Position numbers and translations under genes: made by a program. From the NCBI GenBank assembly GCA_023129715.1, contig JAGMBO010000040.1:56103-120102 (forward strand): 64,000 bases of DNA. The letters run 5' to 3'. The notes below the pieces were generated by a model. It worked only from the letters and a program-made list of their open reading frames with translations, was not told the origin of the DNA and ran no database searches. Shown here piece by piece: positions 18,351 to 28,656 of this stretch (positions are counted from its first letter, which is position 1; each line of letters begins with the position of its first letter). This DNA comes from Candidatus Eiseniibacteriota bacterium. GTDB lineage: Bacteria > Eisenbacteria > RBG-16-71-46 > CAIMUX01 > WJJG01.

Positions 18351-18380
18351 AGAGCCCCGCGCGAAAGCGCGGGGCTCTTT
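18351..18380 (+). terminator. Strong hairpin terminator after the PPC-like gene
   Basis: Perfect 12-bp stem (agagccccgcgc / gcgcggggctct) with a GAAA tetraloop, followed by a short T run (ttt). Forty bases after the stop codon. Confidence 0.8.
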
Positions 18381-18563
18381 CATGCCCCTCGGGAATGCGC
18401 CGGCCTGCCCGCAGGCCTCCTCTCGCTGCGCGCTCGCAAGCTCCCATCGCCAGGCTCGCCCGCAGGCCCCGTCGCGAAGGCCACTTGCAGGCGAGGGGCA
18501 TCCGGGGGATGATCGGCAGAGGATTGCGAGCCACGCAACCAACCGGCGGAAGGGAGGCCGCTG

Positions 18564-20156
18564 ATGCAGGGGCCACTACTGCGCAACTCGATTCTGGCGT
18601 TGGCCCTGATCGTGCTGGGCGGCTGCGCCCACCAGGGCCGGCGAGCCTTCGCCCCGGAGGCGGGCCGGCAGGCTGCGGTCGACGCCGCCCTCGAGGAAGC
18701 CCGAGGGCATCGGGTGGCGCTCGAGCACGTCCTCGCCCATTACCATGCCGGCGAGGATAGCCTCGCCCTTGCCGCCGCCTGCTTCCTGATCGCCAACATG
18801 GGCAAGCATGGCTACGCGCGCTTTCACCTCGCCGATTCGGCCGGCACGCAGATCGACTTCGATGTCCTCGACTATCCCGACTACGAGGCGCTGCGCGCGG
18901 CGCTCGACGCCCGCGAGGCGGTCCTCGGAGAGCTCCACTACGAGCGCGAGGAGATCCGCCGCGACCTCGCGTTGATCCCTCCCAGTCTGTTGATCGAGAA
19001 TATCGATCTCGCCCTGCGCGCCTGGCGGCAGAAGCCCTGGGCCCGGCATCTGACCTTCGAGGAGTTCTGCGCCTACGTGCTCCCCTACCGTGGCAGCAAC
19101 GAGCCCCTCGAGAGCTGGCGCCCCTACTTCCTGAGACGCTATGCCCGCCTGGCCGAGCAAATGCACGATCCCAGCGATCCGATCGAGGCCGCCCGACTGA
19201 TCAACCGGGATCTGCAGGGGTGGTTTCGCTTCGACCCGCGCTTCTACCGTCACCCGACCGATCAGGGGTTGGCCGAGATGCTCGCCAACCGCATGGGGCG
19301 CTGCGAGGATATGACCAATCTCGCGATCTACGCCATGCGGGCCAATGGGCTGGCCGTCACCAGCGACTACACGCCCTTCTGGGCCAACACGGGCAACAAT
19401 CACGCCTGGAACGCGATCTTCGACCGGGAGGGACGGGTGATCGCCTTCATGGGCGCCGAGGCGCACCCGGGTGAATACAAGCTGGCCAATCGCGCCGCCA
19501 AGGCCTATCGCAAGACCTTCGCCTGCCAGCCGGAGAACCTAGCCTTCATCAAGCATGAGGAGGAGGCAGTCCCGCGGTGGCTCGCCGGGAGGAACTACCT
19601 CGATGTCACCCGCGCCTACCAGCCGGTGACCGACCCGACCCTCCCACTGGAGGCGCCCATCCCCGATAGCGTCGAGTTCGCCTATCTCTGCGTCTTCAAC
19701 ACGGGCGAATGGGAGGCAATCCACTGGGGACGGATCGCGGAGGGGATGGCAACCTTCAGCGACATGGGCCGCGGGATCGTCTACCTACCCGCCTACTATC
19801 TGGAGGAGGAACTCCAACCGGCGGGCCCCGCCTTCCTGCTCGACGATCAGGGACAACGCCACCCCCTGCACCCGCGGCCGGAGGCACCGATGACACTCAC
19901 GCTGACCGGCACCACGACCCGGGCGCAAGCCCGCAGCAGCGAGTCGATCCGCCTGGCGCCCCTGAGCGCGGGACAGGAGTACGAGCTCTACTACTGGGAC
20001 GATGCCTGGATCTCGGCCGGCACGCGGGTGGCCGACGCGGGGCCGCTCGCCTTTCACGACGTGCCGGATGGCGCGCTCTACTGGCTCGTCGCCACGGACG
20101 GGCGTCAGGAGGAACGGGTCTTCACTTATGCAGGGGACTCTCAGACTTGGTGGTAG
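18564..20156 (+). CDS. Transglutaminase-like lipoprotein
   Basis: 530 residues. GGGAGG lies 7 bases before the ATG. The lipobox is LIVLGGCAHQ, so lipid attachment at the Cys is likely. A transglutaminase-like core has Cys247 in 'NRMGRCEDMTNLAIYAMRA' and His280 in NTGNNHAWNAIF, followed by an acidic turn 'FDREGRVIAFMGAE', giving the Cys-His-Asp order. The N-terminal 200 residues are helical, and the C-terminus is beta-rich ('LYYWDDAWISAG'). This resembles exported proteins of FCB bacteria whose substrates are not known: peptidase or crosslinking activity are both possible. It abuts the YgjP-like gene. Confidence 0.78.
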   Translation: MQGPLLRNSILALALIVLGGCAHQGRRAFAPEAGRQAAVDAALEEARGHRVALEHVLAHYHAGEDSLALAAACFLIANMGKHGYARFHLADSAGTQIDFDVLDYPDYEALRAALDAREAVLGELHYEREEIRRDLALIPPSLLIENIDLALRAWRQKPWARHLTFEEFCAYVLPYRGSNEPLESWRPYFLRRYARLAEQMHDPSDPIEAARLINRDLQGWFRFDPRFYRHPTDQGLAEMLANRMGRCEDMTNLAIYAMRANGLAVTSDYTPFWANTGNNHAWNAIFDREGRVIAFMGAEAHPGEYKLANRAAKAYRKTFACQPENLAFIKHEEEAVPRWLAGRNYLDVTRAYQPVTDPTLPLEAPIPDSVEFAYLCVFNTGEWEAIHWGRIAEGMATFSDMGRGIVYLPAYYLEEELQPAGPAFLLDDQGQRHPLHPRPEAPMTLTLTGTTTRAQARSSESIRLAPLSAGQEYELYYWDDAWISAGTRVADAGPLAFHDVPDGALYWLVATDGRQEERVFTYAGDSQTWW

Positions 20157-20202
20157 ACGCCCAGCCGCCGGCGGGCGGCGGAGGCGTCTTCCCTCGGGCA
20201 GT

Positions 20203-20706
20203 GTGACACTCACTGCTGCAAGCGAGACCAAGCCGGCCCAGCTCGGGCGGACGGAACGCCGCATGTTGGTGGCGCGCCTGCGCGCCGATGGAGAACGCAT
20301 CGCCGCCCGCTTCGGGCTCCGCTACCGGGCGATCGAGGCGGAGAGCGCTCGCGTCAAGCGCCGCTATGGGTCCTGTCACAGTGATGGGATCATCAAGATC
20401 CGTCTAGCGCATGCCACGACGGGACGTCCACTGAAGTACTCGAGCATGATCGATACCCTTTGCCATGAGCTCGCACATCTGAAGTACTTCCACCATGGGC
20501 CGCGCTTCCGCGACTTCTACGAGGTCGTGCTCGACTGGGCCCGGCGCGAGGGCATCTATGAGCCTGGCCGCCGCCGCACCGGCACGATGACCAGCGCGAT
20601 GACCGGCGTGGCCTCCGCCACGGCGGCAATCGCTCGGGCCCTGCGACGGCCGGGAGTGCGGCAGCCCCACCACCACCACGAGCCCGAGCAGATCCCGCTC
20701 ATTTGA
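20203..20706 (+). CDS. YgjP-like (DUF45/M48-type) metallopeptidase
   Basis: Small zinc-peptidase-fold protein. The core shows 'VKRRYGSCHSDGIIKI' and the zinc signature CHELAHLKYFHHGPRF (HExxH plus a downstream His), typical of YgjP/DUF45 proteins. The start is uncertain: GTG 20203 or ATG 20263, neither with a good ribosome-binding site. The C-terminal 35 residues are low complexity (GTMTSAMTGVASATAAIA) and end in PEQIPLI, part of an 18-bp repeat that recurs 108 bp downstream. Role unknown. Confidence 0.78.
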   Translation: MTLTAASETKPAQLGRTERRMLVARLRADGERIAARFGLRYRAIEAESARVKRRYGSCHSDGIIKIRLAHATTGRPLKYSSMIDTLCHELAHLKYFHHGPRFRDFYEVVLDWARREGIYEPGRRRTGTMTSAMTGVASATAAIARALRRPGVRQPHHHHEPEQIPLI

Positions 20707-20808
20707 TCGGTGATCTCGCTCCAGCCGGCGTGCGCACCCAGCGTTTCGGCCTCGCCGGCGATGACGACGGCGGCGGCATCCGGCCGCGTGCCCGAGCAGA
20801 TCCCGCTC
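20683..20808. repeat. 18-bp perfect direct repeat flanking the YgjP-like gene's stop
   Basis: cccgagcagatcccgctc occurs at 20683-20700 (last codons of the gene) and 20791-20808, 108 bp apart; related gcatccggcc segments lie nearby. Confidence 0.75.
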
Positions 20809-20857
20809 GGCTGCATCCGGCCCACTTTGGAAGATGCGGAGCACTTCTGCCACAGGC

Positions 20858-22015
20858 CTAGCCTCCGACGAGATAGCAGAGCTGGGCAGTCAGCAGGGCC
20901 AGGTAGTTGCCCAACGCATAGCCGACGAGCGCCATCAAGACCGCGATCGGGATCAGCGTCTCGCGGTGATAGGCGGCAACGATCGGCGCCGAAGCTGCGC
21001 CGCCGATGTTGGCCGCCGAGGCGATCGCCGCCGTGTGGACATCGACACGGAAGATCCGGGCGCCGAGCAGACAGAAAGCCCCATGGATCGCGATCCAGAC
21101 GTAGGCGCCGGCGATGAACCACGGAGCACGCGCGAGCCCCGCCAGATCGGCCTTTGCCCCCATCGAGGCGACGAAGACATAGACGATCGCCATCGCCACC
21201 GCATGGCTCCCCGGGATCCGGCGGGCGGGCGTCAGGGAGAGGAGGATCCCGAAAGTCGTGACCAGCAAGATCTTCCAGGTCGCGGTCGAGAGCACCGGCG
21301 GGGCCTCCGGCAGCAAGGGCGCCAGCACGGCCGAGGCGCCGGCAACGAGCAGTCCGACGAGCACGAGGTAGACGACGTGGTGCATCTCCACCTCCTTGCT
21401 CTTGCGCTCCATCCGGCCGACCGCCGCCTCCATGCGCGCAACGCGGTCCGGGTCGGCGCCCGAGAAGCGGCGGAAGCGCTCGGCCCAGGCCCGCGAGGCG
21501 AGCAGCAACGGCAGCCAGACGACGTAGACCAAGTTGTCCGCCAGCACGGCGAGCCCCATCTCGGCCGCGGGCGTCTCGATCCCACCGGCCACGGCGGCCA
21601 TGTTGCCGGTGCCGCCGATCCAACTTCCCGCCAACGCGCCGAACCCGCGCCAGCCCTCGGGTCCGAGCTGCTCGCGGAAGAGGTAGTAGGCCACCGGCGC
21701 TCCGACGACGACGCCGAGCGTGCCCATCAGCATGACCAGGATCCCACGCCCGATGACCCGGACGATGGCCGCGAAGTCGACATCGAGCAGCATCAGCGTG
21801 ATGAAGACCGGCAGCGCATGGTCTTTCAGGCCATCAAAGACGGCACCTGTCTGCGGGATGACCCCGGTATTCCCGAGCACCACCGGCAGTGTGTAGATCC
21901 AGATCAGGGGCGGGAGAAACTGGAAGAACCGCCAACGGAACTGACGCTCCAGGAAAAAGAAGAAGGCCACCACACCGACCAGGACGGTCAGAACGCCCAC
22001 CGAGCTACTGATCAC
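20858..22015 (-). CDS. DUF819-family integral membrane protein
   Basis: 385 residues and about ten hydrophobic segments. The motifs 'AGSWIGGTGNMAAVAGGIE' and 'SAANIGGAASAPIVAAYH' are the two conserved GGx-containing loops of DUF819 (YjcL-like) proteins, which have a transporter-like inverted repeat. The gap to the upstream small gene is about 100 bp on the same strand. No substrate has been established for the family that I know of. Confidence 0.85.
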   Translation of the reverse strand: MISSSVGVLTVLVGVVAFFFFLERQFRWRFFQFLPPLIWIYTLPVVLGNTGVIPQTGAVFDGLKDHALPVFITLMLLDVDFAAIVRVIGRGILVMLMGTLGVVVGAPVAYYLFREQLGPEGWRGFGALAGSWIGGTGNMAAVAGGIETPAAEMGLAVLADNLVYVVWLPLLLASRAWAERFRRFSGADPDRVARMEAAVGRMERKSKEVEMHHVVYLVLVGLLVAGASAVLAPLLPEAPPVLSTATWKILLVTTFGILLSLTPARRIPGSHAVAMAIVYVFVASMGAKADLAGLARAPWFIAGAYVWIAIHGAFCLLGARIFRVDVHTAAIASAANIGGAASAPIVAAYHRETLIPIAVLMALVGYALGNYLALLTAQLCYLVGG

Positions 22016-22117
22016 GGAGGACCTCCCGGCAGGCTGGGAACAGACTATGCGGGGTCGACAGCGACGGAGTCGTCACCACGGACCGGATCGGAACACGCGA
22101 GGACGCCGAAGGAACGA

Positions 22118-22564
22118 TCATTCCGCACCTTCTCCGGAAGACTCCGCCTGCTCGCCGGAAGCAGCCATCAGGCTCCAGGGCACGTCATCGAAGAGCGCGC
22201 AGGCTTCGCGCTTCTCGCCCGTGGCCTGATCGACCCAGGCGAGATGTGCGCCGTAGCGCGCCCCGGGCAGGCAGTCCGTGAACCGCAGGATCGCCCGCCC
22301 CCCCTCCTGCTCCTGCTCCGCCGCGATCAGGGTCTGGTTGTAGCGGCCGTCGGTCGTGTAGAGGGTCACCTCGAGTTCGTTGTCGAGCGGATCGCTCGCC
22401 GAGTAGGGCACCTTGAGAATAACGCTGGGTGGTTGGCGTACAGTGATTCGCACGCTCGCCCCCGGGAGAACTGCCACCCCGGCGCGCATCTGGCGGACGC
22501 CGTACTCGAGGTGTGACTGCGTCTCGCTCTCAGTCGGGCTCATCTCGCTCTCACTGGGGCTCAT
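22118..22564 (-). CDS. Small hypothetical protein with N-terminal heptapeptide repeat
   Basis: 148 residues, not recognised. It begins MSPSESEMSPTESET, from a 21-bp repeat (22522-22563), then a beta-rich body ('VRITVRQPPSVILKVPY', 'ELEVTLYTTDGRYNQTL', 'YGAHLAWVDQATGEKREACA'). The body looks like a single Ig-like or jelly-roll domain. No signal peptide. GGAG sits 8 bases before the ATG. It follows the carbamoyltransferase gene by about 60 bp and may be co-transcribed. Function unknown. Confidence 0.6.
   Translation of the reverse strand: MSPSESEMSPTESETQSHLEYGVRQMRAGVAVLPGASVRITVRQPPSVILKVPYSASDPLDNELEVTLYTTDGRYNQTLIAAEQEQEGGRAILRFTDCLPGARYGAHLAWVDQATGEKREACALFDDVPWSLMAASGEQAESSGEGAE
22522..22563. 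repeat. 21-bp tandem repeat at the start of the small hypothetical gene
   Basis: Two units, tctcgctctcagtcgggct... and tctcgctctcactggggct..., encode the SPxESEM heptapeptides. Confidence 0.75.
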
Positions 22565-22625
22565 CCCGATCTCTCCCGGGCGGCGCCGCAGACACCGCCG
22601 GCCATCCGACTCCGTTCTCCGCAGT

Positions 22626-23693
22626 CTAGGAAGAGCCGCCGCCAGGGGTCAAGCTGCGCGTGATTGAGCCCGGCATGGTCAGCGCCATGACCGCCTTGCC
22701 GGTGTGCAGGCGGTTCTCCGCCTCGTCATAGACGATCGACTGGGGCCCATCGATGACCTCATCGGTGACCTCCCGACCCCGGTCGGCCGGCAGTGCGTGC
22801 ATGTAGCGGACTTCCTTGGCAGCCAGGCCCATCCGGCGCGCATCGCAGATCCAATCGCGGTACTTGGCGAGATCCGCCTGCATCGCTTCAAGGTGAACCT
22901 CGCGCTCGGGCGCCTCGATCTCGACCGGCCAGGGATCGTAGTGTGCGAATCCGCCCCAGTTTTTTGGAATGACCACCTGGGCATCCACGAAGGCGGCATC
23001 CATCTCATCTGTGAAGGTCAGCCGCCCACCATGCTCGGCCGCATTGGCGCGCGCCTGGGCGACGATCTCAGCCTGCAGCGGGAATTCCGGAGGCGCCGCC
23101 ACGGTGACTTCCATGCCGTAACGGGTGAAAAGCAGAATCTGCGACTGCGGCACCGAGAGCGGCTTGGCGTGGGAGGTCGCGTGGGCCCACGAGATCCCGA
23201 CCTTCAGGCCCCGTAGGGCGCCGTCGCCGAAGTGCTCGCGGATCGTCATCAGATCAGCCAGGGCCTGCAAGGGATGATAGACGTCGTCCTGCATGCTGAT
23301 CACCGGAATCGTCGCCCAGCGGGCCAGCTCACGCAGGTAGCGGTTGCCGATGTTGTAGAAGCAATTGCGGCATGCGATCGCCTCCCCCATGCGCGAGAGC
23401 ACGCTGGCCGTATCCCGGGCGCTCTCCCCGTGGCTGAGCTGCATCTTGTCGGGCGTCAGATCGTGGGCGTGCCCGCCGAGCTGGGTGATCCCCGCCTCGA
23501 TCGAATTGCGCGTGCGCGTCGAGGCCTCGAAGAAGACCATGAAAACAGTCTGATCGAGCAGCAGGCGGTGCGGGATCCGTTGGCGGTAGCGGCGCTTCAG
23601 CTCGACGCTCAGCTCGAGGGCGGCGTCGATCTCCTCGCGGGCCCACTCCTGACAGCTGATCAGGTGCCGGCCGCGCAATGCTTCCTGATCCAT
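22626..23693 (-). CDS. Carbamoyltransferase, YgeW/OTC-like
   Basis: 355 residues. AGGAG lies 7 bases before the ATG at 23693. It belongs to the aspartate/ornithine carbamoyltransferase superfamily: carbamoyl-phosphate loop FEASTRTRNSIEAG, 'MQDDVYHPLQALADL' and 'YMHALPADRGREVTDEV'. The stretch 'GLKVGISWAHATSHAKPLSV' followed by 'PQSQILLFTRYGMEVTVAAP' matches the knotted carbamoyltransferase YgeW better than classical ArgF, and I see no clear DxxxSMG ornithine loop. So the second substrate may not be ornithine. It is the fifth gene of the run starting at sucC, an unusual place for an arginine gene. Confidence 0.8.
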   Translation of the reverse strand: MDQEALRGRHLISCQEWAREEIDAALELSVELKRRYRQRIPHRLLLDQTVFMVFFEASTRTRNSIEAGITQLGGHAHDLTPDKMQLSHGESARDTASVLSRMGEAIACRNCFYNIGNRYLRELARWATIPVISMQDDVYHPLQALADLMTIREHFGDGALRGLKVGISWAHATSHAKPLSVPQSQILLFTRYGMEVTVAAPPEFPLQAEIVAQARANAAEHGGRLTFTDEMDAAFVDAQVVIPKNWGGFAHYDPWPVEIEAPEREVHLEAMQADLAKYRDWICDARRMGLAAKEVRYMHALPADRGREVTDEVIDGPQSIVYDEAENRLHTGKAVMALTMPGSITRSLTPGGGSS

Positions 23694-23729
23694 GGTCTGC
23701 TCCTCTCGCATTTCGCCCCCAAGTCCCGC

Positions 23730-24209
23730 TCACCCCCCGAGGGCGCGGGTCGTGTAGGGCAGCAGTCCGCCGGCGTCGCGAATCGCAAGGATCTCGGGCG
23801 GCAGCTTGGGGAACCGAAACGTCTGTCCGCCGACGGTGATCTCGCCCGCCTGAGCATCGAGGGTCACCGCCGCGCCCGGCTGGTAGGCGGCGACCGCCTC
23901 GGGACACTCGACGAGCAGCAGGCCCTGGTTGATCGCCGCGCGGTAGAAGATCCGCGCGAAGCTCCCGGCGACGATCGCCTGCACGCCGGCGGAGCGCAGC
24001 CCGACCGCCGGTTGTTCGCGCGAGCTGCCGCAGCCGAAGTTCTTGCCGGCAACGAGCAGGTCCCCCGGCTGGACCTCGCCGGCGAACTGCGGATCGAGAT
24101 CTTCCAGCAAGTGCGGCCGGATCTCTTCGGCCGTGCTGCATGTGTACGTGTACTTGCCCGGAAAGAGCATGTCGGTGTTGATGTCGTCTCCATAGACCCA
24201 GACTCGCAT
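23730..24209 (-). CDS. leuD: LeuD-like small subunit of 3-isopropylmalate dehydratase/aconitase
   Basis: 159 residues. The aconitase swivel domain is complete: 'GDDINTDMLFPGKYTYTCST', 'GKNFGCGSSREQPAVGLRSA' (the family's NFGCGSSREHA-type motif with Gln for His) and 'ARIFYRAAINQGL'. GGGAGG upstream favours the ATG at 24209 over a GTG two codons earlier. The large subunit should be next door, but only its C-terminal tail is present (24222-24575), so this subunit appears orphaned in the sequence as given. In a sucCD/dehydrogenase context it could serve as an aconitase instead of in leucine synthesis. Confidence 0.88.
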   Translation of the reverse strand: MRVWVYGDDINTDMLFPGKYTYTCSTAEEIRPHLLEDLDPQFAGEVQPGDLLVAGKNFGCGSSREQPAVGLRSAGVQAIVAGSFARIFYRAAINQGLLLVECPEAVAAYQPGAAVTLDAQAGEITVGGQTFRFPKLPPEILAIRDAGGLLPYTTRALGG

Positions 24210-24221
24210 CGGCACACCTCC

Positions 24222-24575
24222 CTAGAGTTCATGCGGATCGGTGAGCCGTCCCGCGACCGCCGAGGCGGCCACCGTGGCGGGGCTCGCCAGGTAGATCTCA
24301 GCTTCCTTGCAACCCATGCGCCCCTTGAAGTTGCGGTTCGCGGTGCTCAGGCAACGCTCGCCCGGGGCGAGCACGCCCTGGTGAGCCCCGAGACAGGGGC
24401 CGCATCCCGGGGGCAAGACGATCCCACCGGCGCGCGAGAGCCGGGCGATCGTCTGCCAACCACCCCGCCGGCACCCGAGCTCCCAGGTCGCAACCACTTG
24501 ATCGCGCAGCCCAGGATCTTCGATCTTGGCCAGCTGCGCGGCGAAGAGCGCGGCGATCTGTTCCTTGGTGATCAT
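24222..24575 (-). pseudogene. Chimeric ORF: foreign 40-residue start joined to the C-terminus of LeuC
   Basis: 117 codons, open and in frame. Residues about 49-117 are plainly the C-terminal end of a LeuC/aconitase large subunit: [20 protein letters not shown], '[20 protein letters not shown]' and '[17 protein letters not shown]'. That leaves the CxxC (Cys58, Cys61) but not the first cluster cysteine nor the other 350 or so residues of the family. Residues 1-40 ([30 protein letters not shown]) do not belong to LeuC; from memory they resemble the start of an HD-domain hydrolase family. The join falls about 24434-24456. Deletion between neighbouring genes or an assembly join are both possible. 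It would not be an active dehydratase. Confidence 0.72.
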
Positions 24576-24650
24576 GGTCGAGTTTCCTCATGGTCCGAAC
24601 CGGAGCCACGAGTCGTCTCTCGCGACGCCGGGAAAAGCCCATGCCCGGAG

Positions 24651-25835
24651 CTAGAGGCGCGCGATGATCGCGTCGGCGACCTGATCGGTCGTCGCCGCGC
24701 CCTTGGCGATCACATCGGGTCCACCCGGGAGTTTCAGCATGTCGTAGCTGCGCACCTTGCCCTCGGCGATCACCGCGCCGATCACCTGGCGAATCCGCCC
24801 GGCCCGCTCGGTCTCACCAAGATGATCGAGCATCATACAGGCCGAGAGCACCATCGCGATCGGGTTGACGATCGAGGGCGAGAGCTGCTCGTACTTCGGC
24901 GCCGAACCGTGGGTCGGTTCGAAGACGGCGCAGTCGGCCCCCACATTGGCGCTGCAGGCGAAACCGAGGCCGCCGACCAGGCCGGCGAAACCATCGGAGA
25001 CGATGTCGCCGAACATGTTCCCGGCGACGATCACGCCGTAGTCCTCGGGGTTCTTGGTCAGCCACATCATCTGCGCGTCGATATTGGTGTTCCAGAGAGC
25101 GATCTCGGGGTACTGCTTCTGAACCTCACGCCCCATCTCGAGCATCATCCCCGAGGTCTCGCGGATCACGTTCGGCTTCTCGCAGACCGTCACCGACTTG
25201 TAGCCGAACTCGCGGGCATACTTGAAGGCCTCCTCGACAATCCTGCGGCAGGCGGAGCGGGTGAAGATGCGGCAGGAGATGGCCAGGTCCTCGGAGGGCA
25301 CATCCGCGTAGGCCTTGAACCGCGGGTGGGTGTCGAGCGCCTGGCGAACATGCTCGGGCGGGCCGGTCCACTCGACCCCCGAATAGAGGCCCTCGGTGTT
25401 CTGGCGGAAGATGACGACATCGACCGGCGGTTCCTCCACCGTATCGCCGGGCCCCTTGCGAATGAAGTTGAGCGGATTACCCGAAAACGAGCGACAGGGC
25501 CGGATGCAGAGGTCGAGGTTGAAGCGCTGGCGCATGCTGACGATCGGGCTGTAGTAGACGTGCCCTTGGTCCCGGACTTCGGGGCGCAGTTCCTTGGCCG
25601 CCTCACCCTTGGGTTTCGAGGTGATCGCCCCGAAAAGGCCGACCTTGTGTTCGCGCAGCAAGTCGATCGTCCGCTCGGGCAGCGGGTTGCCCTCGGTGCA
25701 CCAGAACTCCCAACCGATGTCCGCCTCAACGTAGTCAGCCGCGAAACCCGACTTCTCAAGCACACGCAGCGCCTCGGGCAGGACAACCTTGCCGATCCCA
25801 TCCCCCGGCATTGTCACGATTGTAGGTCTGCTCAT
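24651..25835 (-). CDS. Isocitrate/3-isopropylmalate dehydrogenase family protein
   Basis: 394-residue beta-decarboxylating dehydrogenase. Seen: PGDGIGKVVLPEALRVL, the acid-binding 'NLDLCIRPCRSFSG', 'FRQNTEGLYSGVEW', 'VTVCEKPNVIRETSG', the metal-binding 'DYGVIVAGNMFGDIVSDGFA' and 'EPTHGSAPKY'. Family members differ in substrate by a few residues, which I cannot settle by eye. Neighbouring sucCD argue for isocitrate dehydrogenase of the TCA cycle; neighbouring leuD-like genes allow isopropylmalate or homoisocitrate. The gap from sucD is 21 bp. Confidence 0.88.
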   Translation of the reverse strand: MSRPTIVTMPGDGIGKVVLPEALRVLEKSGFAADYVEADIGWEFWCTEGNPLPERTIDLLREHKVGLFGAITSKPKGEAAKELRPEVRDQGHVYYSPIVSMRQRFNLDLCIRPCRSFSGNPLNFIRKGPGDTVEEPPVDVVIFRQNTEGLYSGVEWTGPPEHVRQALDTHPRFKAYADVPSEDLAISCRIFTRSACRRIVEEAFKYAREFGYKSVTVCEKPNVIRETSGMMLEMGREVQKQYPEIALWNTNIDAQMMWLTKNPEDYGVIVAGNMFGDIVSDGFAGLVGGLGFACSANVGADCAVFEPTHGSAPKYEQLSPSIVNPIAMVLSACMMLDHLGETERAGRIRQVIGAVIAEGKVRSYDMLKLPGGPDVIAKGAATTDQVADAIIARL

Positions 25836-25856
25836 CGCCTCCGCTCGCCTCCTCTG

Positions 25857-27913
<2,057 letters not shown>

Positions 27914-28010
27914 CAACAGCTCCCTCTGCTCGCCGCGGGGGTTGCCGTGCGGGATCGGCATTCCGCACATGAGCGGCAAAGTCTACCAATCGGAGGGGGA
28001 TAAGGGCAAG

Positions 28011-28094
28011 CTACGCCCCTCGCGCTACACCCCTCACGCTACGCCCCACGCGCCACACCCCTCCCGCCACGCGCCTCCCGCTGCGCGCCTCGCG
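28011..28094. repeat. 14-bp tandem array, 6 units, upstream of sucC
   Basis: Units such as ctacgcccctcgcg, ctacacccctcacg and ccacacccctcccg follow each other exactly every 14 bp in the divergent gap between sucC and the giant lipoprotein. Confidence 0.85.
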
Positions 28095-28656
28095 CGCTGC
28101 GCCCCCCTCCCGCAGCGAGAGGAGATCCCCCCCCTGTGGCACGGACCGAGGCCCCTCATGCGGCCACGGGGTCGTGCCGGGGACCCCCTCCGGGCGGCGC
28201 ATCGAGGGACACATCCGTCACTCCGGATCCCTGAGCACCCCCGGCGCCATCCCGACGGATGTGCCATTACTGCATGTAGGACAACGAATTGGCCCCTTTG
28301 CGCCATTTTCGGCCCAAATCGGTCGTCGCGGCGGTCGATTCCCCGGCGTCTGCTTGACAACCGGAGGGGCGGAGGATCAAACTTGTTGTAGCGACTCCAC
28401 ATGGAGTGTCGAGGAGTCGAGATCCGGTGCGGTCTACAGCGCGGAGGATGCTACTCCACCGCGTCTGTTGCTTCTGCGAGCCGCAAGACCGCGCCGTCTG
28501 AATCGGAGGCGGCCTTCAAGGAAATGGGCCACTTCGCCAGTCACGGGAGGGCTGGAGCCACAGGGGCCCCAGACCCGAACAGAGGTGAATCCCGACAACA
28601 GCATCCACGACAGCAGGTTTTGGTCAGTGAGTAAGATATTTCGGAGGATTGCCGCT
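28095..28656. other. Upstream region of the giant repeat lipoprotein
   Basis: About 560 bp with no convincing gene, though one frame stays open into the lipoprotein. It has TTGACA at 28354-28359 without a good -10, an inverted repeat ACTCCA-CA-TGGAGT just after it (about 28394-28407), and further G+C-rich self-complementary stretches (e.g. ggggcccc near 28563-28570). It could be a long leader. Confidence 0.4.

Noticed and set aside
20834..22516. 560-codon plus-strand frame opposite the DUF819 gene
   Set aside because: Low-complexity Arg/Gln/Asp/His composition; the DUF819 motifs on the other strand settle the coding strand.
28480..28640. Possible cobalamin- or c-di-GMP-type riboswitch before the giant lipoprotein
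   Set aside because: A few matching words (gccagtcacgggaggg) but not the conserved core or pairing of either class.
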